This document shows, one piece after another, positions 1-5,987 of a stretch of DNA of 8,234 nt. Source of the stretch: JAJFUI01 sp039679885 (GTDB taxonomy: Bacteria > Planctomycetota > Planctomycetia > Pirellulales > Thermoguttaceae). The notes below the pieces were generated by a model that did no database searches, was not told the origin of the DNA, and saw nothing but the letters and a program-made list of their open reading frames with translations. The stretch lies in contig JBDKUC010000304.1 of the NCBI GenBank assembly GCA_039679885.1, positions 1 to 8,234 on the forward strand. The letters run 5' to 3'. Made by a program: the position numbers and the translations under genes. The stretch's first letter is position 1; each line of letters starts with the position of its first letter.

Positions 1-1
1 A

Positions 2-56
2 CGCCCCTGAGCCCGGGGCGAAGGGCGTGGCGAGACGCGAAAATCCACGCCCTTCG
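2..56. repeat. Overlapping hairpins at the window edge
   Basis: Two perfect inverted repeats overlap here. CGCCCC (2-7) pairs with GGGGCG (15-20) across a 7-nt loop. CGAAGGGCGTGG (19-30) pairs with CCACGCCCTTCG (45-56) across a 14-nt loop. The two stems share bases 19-20, so they are alternative folds. There is no T-tract after either stem, so a simple intrinsic terminator is unlikely, though the gene upstream of the window is unknown. The first 11 bases resemble the reverse complement of the tandem unit at 57-101 with one extra C, so an inverted copy may begin just outside the window. Confidence 0.6.
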
Positions 57-101
57 TACCTCAGGGCGTGCCACCCAATTACCTCAGGGCGTGCCACCCA
101 A
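57..101. repeat. Tandem pair of 22-bp repeats
   Basis: Two identical 22-bp units, 57-78 and 80-101, are separated by one base, giving a 23-bp period. Each begins TACCTCAGGGCGTG and ends CCACCCAA. Only two copies are present, with no spacers of CRISPR length. No coding function is apparent. The units sit next to the inverted repeat at 19-56 and share its GGGCGTG core, so the whole block may be one composite repeat element. Confidence 0.75.
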
Positions 102-164
102 CGCCACGATCCATTGCTACCCCTCCCCATCGACGGCCCTGTCGGCCCCGGACGAGTGCAAGTT

Positions 165-219
165 GTTCGTAGTTCCGGCTTCAGCCGGTCATTTTCCGCC
201 TAAAGGCGGGACTACGAAC
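165..219. repeat. Cloverleaf-like composite palindromic repeat
   Basis: This 55-bp element has nested symmetry. The outer arms GTTCGTAGTTCC (165-176) and GGGACTACGAAC (208-219) pair over 12 positions with one G-T wobble. Inside are two hairpins: CCGGCT-TC-AGCCGG (175-188) and CCGCCT-AA-AGGCGG (196-209). The inner hairpins overlap the ends of the outer arms by a couple of bases. The fold lacks the lengths, anticodon arm and conserved bases of a tRNA. It looks like a REP/MITE-type intergenic repeat. Whether it is dispersed in the genome cannot be seen from one copy. Confidence 0.7.
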
Positions 220-227
220 GCCTGCAA

Positions 228-243
228 CGGACTTTGCAGTCCG
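228..243 (+). other. Small hairpin upstream of the condensing-enzyme gene
   Basis: CGGACT (228-233) and AGTCCG (238-243) form a perfect 6-bp stem with a TTGC tetraloop. It ends 44 bp before the start codon at 288. An overlapping alternative pairing is CTGCAA (222-227) with TTGCAG (234-239). It has no T-tract. It could be the tail of the repeat block or part of the control region; the sequence does not decide. Confidence 0.35.
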
Positions 244-248
244 CCTGC

Positions 249-278
249 CTGTCGGCCGCCGCCGCTTGCCCGTAAAAT
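249..278 (+). promoter_or_regulatory. Candidate promoter for the condensing-enzyme gene
   Basis: A TAAAAT hexamer (273-278) matches the -10 consensus at 5 of 6 positions. A poor -35 candidate, CTGTCG (249-254), lies 18 bp upstream. The predicted start of transcription, about 7 nt past the -10 box, falls near 285, almost on the ATG at 288. The gene also lacks a Shine-Dalgarno sequence, so a leaderless or nearly leaderless transcript is possible. This is a hand-made match in GC-rich DNA. Confidence 0.3.
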
Positions 279-287
279 GCAACGACT

Positions 288-1322
288 ATGCTCTACAAGA
301 ACGTCTGTTTGGAAGCCATCGCCTATACCCTGCCTGAGGAGGTGGTAACGTCTGCCGAGATCGAAGCACGGCTGGAGCCGCTCTATCGCCGCCTTCGGCT
401 GCCCGAGGGCCGGCTCGAGCTGATGAGCGGCATCCGTCAGCGGCGGTTCTGGCCGCGCGGCATGCGGCCCAGCGAGGCCAGCGCCGCGACGGCGGAGAAG
501 GCGATCCAACTCGCCGGCATCGACCGGCAGCACGTCGGCGCCCTGGTGCACGGGTCGGTCTGCCGCGATTTCCTCGAACCGGCCACGGCCTGCGGCGTTC
601 ACCATCGACTCGGCCTGCCGGAGCGGGCCGCCGTCTACGACGTGTCGAACGCCTGCCTCGGGGTTCTGACCGGGGCCATTCAGATCGCCAACATGATCGA
701 ACTGGGCCAGATCAGGGCGGGCATCGCCGTCGGCACGGAGGACAGCCGCCAACTGGTCGAGACGACGATCGCCCACCTGAACGCCGACGCCTCGCTTTCA
801 CGCCGCGACATCAAGACCGCGTTCGCCTCGCTGACGATCGGCTCCGGCAGTGCGGCGATCTTGCTGTGCGATCGCGAGTTGAGCGGCGCCGGCAATCGGC
901 TGCTCGGCGGTGCGATGCACGCCGCCAGCGAGCACTGCCAGTTGTGTCAAGGCGGAGCGGCCGGCGACGGCCTTCTGATGGCCACCGATTCCGAAACGCT
1001 CATGCGCGAAGGCATTGCCGCCGCTCGACGGACGTTTGACCAATTCCTCACAGAACTGGGCTGGACGGCCGCGGACATCCAAAAGACGTTCTGCCATCAG
1101 GTCGGCCGCGCCCATCAGCGACTCTTGTTCGAGACGCTCGGCCTTGACCCGCAGATCGACTTCGCCACGCTCGAGTGCCTGGGCAACACCGGCTCGGTCG
1201 CGTTGCCGACCGCCGCGGCCATCGGCATCGAGCGCGGCCATCTCGCGCCGAACGATCGCGTCGCCTTGCTCGGCATTGGGTCCGGCATCAACGTCATCAT
1301 GCTCGGCGTCGAGTGGGCGTGA
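288..1322 (+). CDS. OleA-like 3-oxoacyl-ACP synthase III family condensing enzyme
   Basis: This 344-residue protein belongs to the thiolase superfamily, FabH/OleA branch, which joins two acyl groups by Claisen condensation. The Cys-His-Asn triad is visible: Cys123 in SNACLG, His270 in CHQVGRAH, and Asn300 in LGNTGSVALP. The C-terminal GIGSGIN motif is typical of the family. The whole chain lines up with my recollection of Xanthomonas OleA, including the N-terminus (MLYKNV versus MLFQNV). It keeps Glu97 in FLEPAT, equivalent to the OleA glutamate that reaches the partner subunit's active site; FabH lacks it. This favours long acyl-CoA substrates over ordinary fatty-acid initiation, but that is inference. 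The protein is probably cytosolic and dimeric. The ATG at 288 fits the family N-terminus and has no clear ribosome binding site. A hydrolase gene follows after 41 bp; no oleB, oleC or oleD is visible. The alternative reading is a plain FabH paralogue. Confidence 0.9.
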   Translation: MLYKNVCLEAIAYTLPEEVVTSAEIEARLEPLYRRLRLPEGRLELMSGIRQRRFWPRGMRPSEASAATAEKAIQLAGIDRQHVGALVHGSVCRDFLEPATACGVHHRLGLPERAAVYDVSNACLGVLTGAIQIANMIELGQIRAGIAVGTEDSRQLVETTIAHLNADASLSRRDIKTAFASLTIGSGSAAILLCDRELSGAGNRLLGGAMHAASEHCQLCQGGAAGDGLLMATDSETLMREGIAAARRTFDQFLTELGWTAADIQKTFCHQVGRAHQRLLFETLGLDPQIDFATLECLGNTGSVALPTAAAIGIERGHLAPNDRVALLGIGSGINVIMLGVEWA

Positions 1323-1328
1323 AGGCCG

Positions 1329-1357
1329 TTGTCGCCCGACGGGATCGGCGGTATGCT
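1329..1357 (+). promoter_or_regulatory. Candidate internal promoter for the hydrolase gene
   Basis: TTGTCG (1329-1334) and TATGCT (1352-1357) each match the sigma-70 hexamers at 4 of 6 positions and are separated by exactly 17 bp. The predicted transcription start falls at about 1364, on the first base of the hydrolase ATG. If real, the mRNA would be leaderless. The gene could equally be transcribed from the promoter of the upstream gene, since the gap is only 41 bp. Confidence 0.3.
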
Positions 1358-1363
1358 GTTGGC

Positions 1364-1966
1364 ATGAATGAAGACGCCCTGCCTCGAAGTCCCGAGTTGA
1401 TGTCGCGCGGCGACACCGCGCTGCTGGTCATTGACGCCCAGGAGCGGCTCTTGCCGGCGATCGCCGACAGCTTGCGGATCGTCTGGAACATCCGGCGGCT
1501 TGTCGATGCGGCGAAGCTTCTCGGGATGCCTGTCATGGCAACTGAGCAATACCCCAAGGGGCTCGGTCCGACGGTTGCCGACTTGGCCCAGCGGCTCGGC
1601 GAGATCCCGGCCAAAAAACGCTTTAGCGCCGGCGGCTGCCCGGCAATCTTCGCGGACCTCCGCGGGCGTGGCTTCCGGAACATTCTTCTGACGGGCGTCG
1701 AGGCGCACGTCTGTGTGGCGCAGACCGCGATGGACTTGATGACCGATGGCTGGCGCGTCTTCGTGGCGGCCGACGCCGTGGGCTCGCGGTTTGACGTTGA
1801 CTACCGCTTCGCGCTGCAACGCATGGATTCGGCCGGGGCAACGTTGACCACCGCCGAAGCCGCGATGTTCGAGTGGTGCGAGACGGCCGACGCGCCCGAG
1901 TTCAAGCAGATCAGCCGCCTCGCAAGGGAAACTCCGCCGGGCAACGCTTCGGCGGCGCACGCCTGA
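1364..1966 (+). CDS. Isochorismatase-family cysteine hydrolase
   Basis: The 200-residue product is an isochorismatase-like hydrolase, an alpha/beta cytosolic fold whose members hydrolyse amides or vinyl ethers through a Cys-Asp-Lys triad. Asp24 is in LLVIDAQ, Lys85 in AKKRFSAG, and the nucleophile Cys117 in GVEAHVCVAQTA. TEQYPKGLG (60-68) and VEAHVCV point to the ISOC1/ISOC2-type subgroup of uncharacterised hydrolases rather than true isochorismatase or nicotinamidase, so the substrate is unknown. Length is normal for the family. The frame is open upstream into the preceding gene, but similarity begins only near residue 17; I chose the ATG at 1364, and the ATG at 1400 (Met13) is also possible. 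No Shine-Dalgarno is obvious. It lies 41 bp after the OleA-like gene on the same strand and is probably co-transcribed. The last 15 or so residues are a poorly ordered Ala/Pro-rich tail. Confidence 0.92.
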   Translation: MNEDALPRSPELMSRGDTALLVIDAQERLLPAIADSLRIVWNIRRLVDAAKLLGMPVMATEQYPKGLGPTVADLAQRLGEIPAKKRFSAGGCPAIFADLRGRGFRNILLTGVEAHVCVAQTAMDLMTDGWRVFVAADAVGSRFDVDYRFALQRMDSAGATLTTAEAAMFEWCETADAPEFKQISRLARETPPGNASAAHA

Positions 1967-2000
1967 GCGCTGAGGCGCCTGCCGCGCAGCCCTCGCTGCC

Positions 2001-2035
2001 CCCTCACCCTAGCCCTCTCCCAATGGGAGAGGGGA
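2001..2035. repeat. Dispersed hairpin repeat, intergenic copy
   Basis: A 35-bp sequence beginning CCCTCACCCTAG contains a perfect 9-bp stem, CCCTCTCCC (2013-2021) and GGGAGAGGG (2025-2033), with loop AAT. It matches the reverse complement of 6585-6619 at 33 of 35 positions. It lies in the 89-bp gap between two convergent genes, where a stem in both transcripts could help stop transcription, but no T-tract follows on either strand. The repeat is adjoined by a tandem 8-bp duplication, GGGGACAA at 2031-2038 and 2039-2046. I read it as a mobile palindromic repeat of the type often scattered through GC-rich genomes. Confidence 0.8.
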
Positions 2036-2055
2036 CAAGGGGACAAGACGTTGCG

Positions 2056-3825
2056 TCAGAACTCTTGCCGGCAGAAGGCTCGGAAGCCCATGCGCAAAGG
2101 AATCACGGTCGCCGCGACGCCGAGCAGCAGGCTGCCAGCCGTCCCGGCGATCCACCAGAACGTCAGCCACCACTGCACGTTGGGCCAAGCGGCGGAATAG
2201 CGGGACAACGTGGCATTCTGCGCGGCCAGATGGAAGTGTGTCGGCAGAGCCATGAGCACCACTACGCAAAGGATATAGAGCGTGCTGAGCACCAGGGTCA
2301 GCGTGCCGCCAAAGCCGGCGGCGATTCGTGCAGGCGATTCCTCGCGAAGGTTTGGCAGCCACGCGCCAAGGCCGACGGAGATGCCCGCCAGGCCCGCGCA
2401 GAGCACAAGGGAGGTCAACTGATGGATTAGCAGCACCTCCCAGAGCACTTGGAGGGTGAGGTCGCTTATCAGGACGAGAATGGAGCAAGGCGCGAGCGTT
2501 CCGGCGGCGGCAAAGAAGAACTTCGCCCAGAGAATCGTCTGCCGCCTCACGCCCGTCAGCCCCAAGACCCAGAACCGCCGGCCTTCGAGGCTAATCACGG
2601 GATAGACGAAACGCGTCGTGAACGTCGAGAGCAACAGACCGACGACCGAGACGTTCAGAAAGCTGACCATGTTCACCCAGCCGATGTACGTGCCGATCGC
2701 GGCGGCGTCGTAGTTGAAGCGGGGAATGGTCCAGAAATAGACCAACAGGAAGCCGACGAAGATCAAGACCTGCGACCACTGCAACGGGTCGCGACGGAAA
2801 AGGCGAAGGTCCTTGAGCACGAGGATGCGCACGGGGACGGGGACGGGCCGCATGAGCCATTCGAGCAGGCGGTCGAAGCCGGCGCCGTGGCTCCGTTTGC
2901 GGCGATACGCTCGGCCGCGGAGCCCGCTGTACGCCGGCCGGTAGACGCCCGCCGCGGTCCAGAGGGCCACCAGGCGGAAGAAGAGGGCGTTCGAAATCAG
3001 CAGCGTCATGAACAACGTCGCGTCGGCCAACATCTCGGGATCCGCCGCGTCGAGCACTCCCTGTGTCAGCCACCAGCTTGGCAGCAAACGCTGGTCGGCG
3101 ATTCGCAACCGGCTGAGCACCTCCTGGAACCAGGCCGGCGTCAACAGATCGTTCTGCGGGCCGCTCCACAGTCCCCATCCGATCCAAGCGCTGGCGGCCG
3201 CAAACAGCAGGCCGATCCCAATCAGCACCGCCAGGGGGTTGTCCCGCACCAAGCGCACCACAAGCAGGCAGAGGATTCCGCCGATCGCCACCGGAATGTA
3301 GATGAACGCGACGACCAACGGCAAGAGCAGAACATAGTAATACCAGGGCGCCTGGGCTACGACGCCGTAGGCGATCAGCATCGGGCTGGCCAACAGGACG
3401 AAACCCCAACTGCTCAGCACCAGCGCCTCTTGGAACTTGTGCAGAAACACGCGTTCCGTCCGCGCTGGAAGCGTCAACAGGAAACCGACCTCGCGCGAAC
3501 GGAAAAGCGAACCGTAGAGAATAATGCCCGCCGAGACGATCAGCATGAGCATCAACGTCAGGAGGAAGGCGCCGAAAAGCCCGTGCACCACATCCGCGTA
3601 GATTTCGCGATTGGTGTCGCGCAGAAACTGAAACCCGTCATGGAACATCCAGAACATGCCGCCCCAGAGGATCGCCGTCAGGAGGACGGCCAGCGTTGCG
3701 CGAAAACGGGCGCGGCTAAACGTCTGTGCGAGCGCCGTCGACAGGAGGCGGCGGCGCATGAGCGCGAACACTCGGCCCTCGGCCGGTGCGGGCAGGAAGT
3801 CGGACGTCGACGCGTTCTGGCTCAT
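2056..3825 (-). CDS. ABC-2-type exporter permease, two-half membrane protein
   Basis: The 589-residue protein is an integral membrane permease of an ABC exporter. About 12 hydrophobic segments are visible, roughly at 43-61, 84-104, 134-155, 162-191, 199-219, 267-292, 352-368, 381-401, 436-460, 466-490, 503-527 and 552-577. A basic, hydrophilic stretch (about 301-350) divides the chain into two halves. Each half has a similar cytoplasmic motif: SREVGFLLTLPARTERVFLHK (about 110-130) and LEGRRFWVLGLTGVRRQ (413-429), the pattern seen in large putative ABC exporters where two permease domains are fused. Its ATG overlaps the stop codon of the ATPase gene by 4 bp (ATGA), a strong sign of translational coupling and shared function. 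The cargo is unknown. The stop codon lies 89 bp from the convergent hydrolase gene. Confidence 0.88.
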   Translation of the reverse strand: MSQNASTSDFLPAPAEGRVFALMRRRLLSTALAQTFSRARFRATLAVLLTAILWGGMFWMFHDGFQFLRDTNREIYADVVHGLFGAFLLTLMLMLIVSAGIILYGSLFRSREVGFLLTLPARTERVFLHKFQEALVLSSWGFVLLASPMLIAYGVVAQAPWYYYVLLLPLVVAFIYIPVAIGGILCLLVVRLVRDNPLAVLIGIGLLFAAASAWIGWGLWSGPQNDLLTPAWFQEVLSRLRIADQRLLPSWWLTQGVLDAADPEMLADATLFMTLLISNALFFRLVALWTAAGVYRPAYSGLRGRAYRRKRSHGAGFDRLLEWLMRPVPVPVRILVLKDLRLFRRDPLQWSQVLIFVGFLLVYFWTIPRFNYDAAAIGTYIGWVNMVSFLNVSVVGLLLSTFTTRFVYPVISLEGRRFWVLGLTGVRRQTILWAKFFFAAAGTLAPCSILVLISDLTLQVLWEVLLIHQLTSLVLCAGLAGISVGLGAWLPNLREESPARIAAGFGGTLTLVLSTLYILCVVVLMALPTHFHLAAQNATLSRYSAAWPNVQWWLTFWWIAGTAGSLLLGVAATVIPLRMGFRAFCRQEF

Positions 3826-4637
3826 GGGTCGTTGGCAACAGGCGGTGAACGATCTGCGCTGCGGTTCGATTCGCTCCTCGCTTCTTGCTCCGCGCCAGCC
3901 TCGCCCTTCGCGGCGTGACCGTTGGTCATTTCGAGGAACAAACCTTCCAGCGAAGTGTGGCTCGACTTGACAGCGTCCCGCAACTCGTGCTGCGTCCCAA
4001 GAAACCGGAGCCGCCCGTGGTCCATGATCCCGATGCGGTCGGCGATTTCCTCGGCGATGGCGAGCGTGTGGGTGGACATGAACACAATGGTTCCCGAGTT
4101 CGCTTGCGTGCGCAATCGGTCCTTCACCTCCCGGACGCTGCGGGGATCGAGCCCGATCATCGGCTCGTCGATCACCAAGACCGGCGGGTCGTGGAGCAAC
4201 GCGGAAGCGAAGACCAACCGCTGCCTCATGCCGTGCGAATACGTTTCGGCCAGATCATCGAGAAAGTCGTCCATCTCGAAGAAATCAGACTCTCGAGCGA
4301 TGCATTCTCGCAACTTTGGCCCATCGAGCCCCCGCATCTGGCCGGCGAACTCGAGAAACTCGCGGCCCGAAAGCTTGTCATAGAGGAACGGCTCCTCGGG
4401 CACATAGCCGATCGCTCGGGTGGCGTCACGCTGGTCCTTGACCAGATCGCAGCCGCAAACGCTGACCGACCCGCTGCTGGGCCGCAACAGCCCGGTGAGC
4501 ATCTTGATCGTCGTTGTCTTGCCGGCGCCGTTCGGCCCCAGGAGCGCGAACAGCTCGCCGGGGTCGACGGCCAGCGTCAGCCCGTTGACGGCCACTTTGC
4601 GGCCGAAGGACCGCGTAACGTTCTGAAACTCAATCAT
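3822..4637 (-). CDS. ABC transporter ATP-binding protein
   Basis: This 271-residue cytosolic ATPase powers the adjacent permease. All the nucleotide-binding motifs are present: Walker A GPNGAGKTT (34-42), a Q-loop region with Glu in place of Gln (YVPEEPF, 78-84), a variant signature YSHGMRQR (133-140), Walker B VLVIDEP with catalytic Glu158, D-loop GLDP (162-165) and the H-loop His190 in MSTHT. The YSHGM signature and single-domain length fit the ABC-2 exporter group (CcmA/NatA-like). From about residue 238 the chain continues as a hydrophilic Ala/Glu/Ser-rich tail not needed for the fold. The ATG at 4637 overlaps the end of the upstream gene by 8 bp and has no Shine-Dalgarno, so it is probably translated by coupling. 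The stop codon overlaps the permease start. The transported substrate cannot be told from the sequence. Confidence 0.96.
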   Translation of the reverse strand: MIEFQNVTRSFGRKVAVNGLTLAVDPGELFALLGPNGAGKTTTIKMLTGLLRPSSGSVSVCGCDLVKDQRDATRAIGYVPEEPFLYDKLSGREFLEFAGQMRGLDGPKLRECIARESDFFEMDDFLDDLAETYSHGMRQRLVFASALLHDPPVLVIDEPMIGLDPRSVREVKDRLRTQANSGTIVFMSTHTLAIAEEIADRIGIMDHGRLRFLGTQHELRDAVKSSHTSLEGLFLEMTNGHAAKGEAGAEQEARSESNRSADRSPPVANDP

Positions 4638-5586
4638 GACGATATTTCTTTGGCGAAGCGTCGGGAGTCCACCATTGCTCGCGGAGGGTCGCCAGGAGCT
4701 TCGCTGCTTCGGTGCGAGTAAGACGAACGAAATCGATCGTACAGCCGGACATGCGGACCTGTTGCTGGATCACCGTGCCGTTGAAACGGACCCACGAGAT
4801 GCCGCGGATGGCGCTGTCGCCGCTGGCCTGGCCCTTCGGCTCGCTGCGGTACACCACCCGCCACGTGTCGACCGGTGTGCCGCCCCAGATTTTTTGTTCC
4901 GTTCCTTCGACAGTGACAAAAATGATCTCGACGGGCGTCTTCGTGACGGCAATCGAGAGCGGATTGTAGACGGGCACGGTCCACTCCTGGCCATCCTTCA
5001 GCCCCGGTAACTCGCTTTGCGGCGACAGCAGGTCCATCAGCAGTGCCTTCGGCGGCATGGGAATCTCGTACGGGAAGGCCCGGCCGCCGCCCGAGATCGC
5101 TAGTTGCATTTTGCCGGCATCGACCACGCCGCGTACGGCAAATGCATCGCCAAACGGTTGCGCCTGCACGCTCGAATCGAGCCGAAGCAGGTTGCCCAAG
5201 GCATCGACCGTCAGCGTGCTGAAGGCGTCGAGCGAACCGATTTGCAGCAGTTCGGACGGTCGTCCCGCCAGTGTGACGAAGGCCTGAATCCAGTCGGGCA
5301 TCATCTTGTCGAGCGGCAACCGATCGAAATGCACCCGGCCGTGAATCTCGGTCAAATTCCCTGGCAGCAACGCGGCCTCGGTCATTGCCCAGCCGAGTCG
5401 GTGCTTGTCGATCGAGATCCGCCATCCAACCGGCCGCTTGCGCTGCGCTCGAAGGATATCGAGATTGCTTGGCCGGTCGCCGATCAGCAGGTGCGGCACG
5501 ACCTTCTCTTTGACCAGCCACGTCATGGTGGCCAGCCAAAGGACAATGACCGCGGCGGTGAACCAACGCCTGTGCAAGTGAGTCAC
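4630..5586 (-). CDS. Membrane-anchored protein of unknown function, ABC operon
   Basis: I do not recognise this 318-residue protein with confidence. The N-terminus has basic residues then one hydrophobic segment (about 9-26), an uncleaved anchor or signal, which would place the rest outside the cytoplasmic membrane. Two parts follow. Residues 52-165 contain repeated beta-rich stretches (GWRISIDKHRLGW, VHFDRLPLDKMMP, LGNLLRLDSSV). Residues 195-300 run EWTVPVYNPLS, then VEGTEQKIWGG, then WVRFNGTVIQQQVRMSG, which recalls DUF3108-like extracytoplasmic beta domains; that resemblance is weak and from memory. No catalytic motif is evident. The start codon is GTG at 5586; the next in-frame ATG would cut into the membrane segment. 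It is the first gene of the minus-strand set and overlaps the ATPase by 8 bp, so it is probably an accessory part of that exporter. Confidence 0.82.
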   Translation of the reverse strand: MTHLHRRWFTAAVIVLWLATMTWLVKEKVVPHLLIGDRPSNLDILRAQRKRPVGWRISIDKHRLGWAMTEAALLPGNLTEIHGRVHFDRLPLDKMMPDWIQAFVTLAGRPSELLQIGSLDAFSTLTVDALGNLLRLDSSVQAQPFGDAFAVRGVVDAGKMQLAISGGGRAFPYEIPMPPKALLMDLLSPQSELPGLKDGQEWTVPVYNPLSIAVTKTPVEIIFVTVEGTEQKIWGGTPVDTWRVVYRSEPKGQASGDSAIRGISWVRFNGTVIQQQVRMSGCTIDFVRLTRTEAAKLLATLREQWWTPDASPKKYRHD

Positions 5587-5613
5587 CAGGTTCCCAGATG
5601 TGGATGTCCGCTG

Positions 5614-5642
5614 ATCCGACGATGGCTGCTCAAGGACGTCAA
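5614..5642 (-). promoter_or_regulatory. Candidate proximal promoter of the ABC operon
   Basis: On the minus strand TTGACG (5642-5637), 5 of 6 to the -35 consensus, is followed after exactly 17 bp by TCGGAT (5619-5614), 3 of 6 to the -10 consensus. Transcription would begin near 5607, about 20 nt before the GTG at 5586. The weak -10 box makes this uncertain. The upstream extended -10 candidate is the alternative. Confidence 0.3.
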
Positions 5643-5679
5643 GTACGCCCGAGACGCCTCTCCTACGGATACCACCCTA

Positions 5680-5714
5680 ATACGGTATGCCGTATGCTCT
5701 CCGCCATTCTATCA
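5680..5714 (-). promoter_or_regulatory. Candidate operator palindrome with extended -10 box
   Basis: ATACGGTATGCCGTAT (5680-5695) is a near-perfect palindrome with arms ATACGG and CCGTAT and a 4-bp centre. On the minus strand it lies just downstream of TGATAGAAT (5714-5706), an extended -10 motif (TG, one base, then TAGAAT, 5 of 6). The predicted transcription start near 5699 puts the palindrome at about +5 to +20, a classic repressor position. The leader to the GTG at 5586 would be about 113 nt. This is a motif-level inference; no regulator gene is seen in the window. Confidence 0.4.
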
Positions 5715-5774
5715 CGGCCGCCAGGAAAGCGGTACTGCGGCGGACGGCCCTCGGGGGGGTAAACGTCCCGGAAT

Positions 5775-5855
5775 GTACTCCTCACGCTCCGCGTGGGGAA
5801 ATGGGCACGATGCGTCCTGCGTGAGACCCGGCTTCACGCGGAGCGTGAAGAGTAC
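5775..5855. repeat. Inverted pair of hairpins, REP-doublet-like
   Basis: Bases 5775-5798 and 5832-5855 form an inverted repeat matching at 21 of 24 positions, 33 bp apart. Each arm is itself a hairpin: CCTCACGC-TCC-GCGTGGGG (5780-5798, one G-T wobble) and CTTCACGC-GGA-GCGTGAAG (5832-5850). Both arms are bordered by GTACTC or its complement GAGTAC. Two head-to-head hairpins with a short spacer resemble REP/BIME doublets. It occupies the 401-bp gap 5587-5987, downstream of the alcohol dehydrogenase and upstream of the ABC operon. The rest of that gap holds the candidate control elements at 5614-5714, a GC-rich palindrome at 5953-5964, and no convincing gene. Confidence 0.72.
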
Positions 5856-5987
5856 AATGACGAGGCGTTCGGCCGGTGATATGCCCAACTCGACGGAGAG
5901 GCCCTTTCTTGCAGGAGATCTGCGGTAACCCGCTGGAAACGCGTTGTCTCCTGCCGCCGGCGGCGATCGCCAAGACGCCTGCTGCCG

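Noticed and set aside
57..101. CRISPR array
   Set aside because: Only two units are present, 1 bp apart, with no spacers and no cas genes.
165..219. tRNA gene
   Set aside because: The cloverleaf appearance comes from three stems, but length (55 bp), anticodon arm, T-loop bases and acceptor arm do not match a tRNA.
91..348. Plus-strand 85-codon frame over the repeat block
   Set aside because: It spans the tandem and cloverleaf repeats, has no plausible domain, and overlaps the start of the condensing-enzyme gene in another frame.
1961..1976. Imperfect palindrome GCCTGAGCGCTGAGGC over the hydrolase stop codon as a terminator
   Set aside because: It has two mismatches, no loop of useful size and no T-tract; it could be chance in GC-rich DNA.
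2449..3918. Long plus-strand open frame of 489 codons opposite the permease and ATPase genes
   Set aside because: Its product is dominated by Arg, Gln, Glu and His with no family motif, while the minus strand encodes clear membrane segments and overlapping operon genes. It is an antisense shadow caused by GC-rich codon use.
5104..5928. Plus-strand open frame of 274 codons running into the 5587-5987 gap
   Set aside because: It is antisense to the anchored-protein gene for most of its length and crosses the hairpin doublet; the product has no motif or signal of a real protein.
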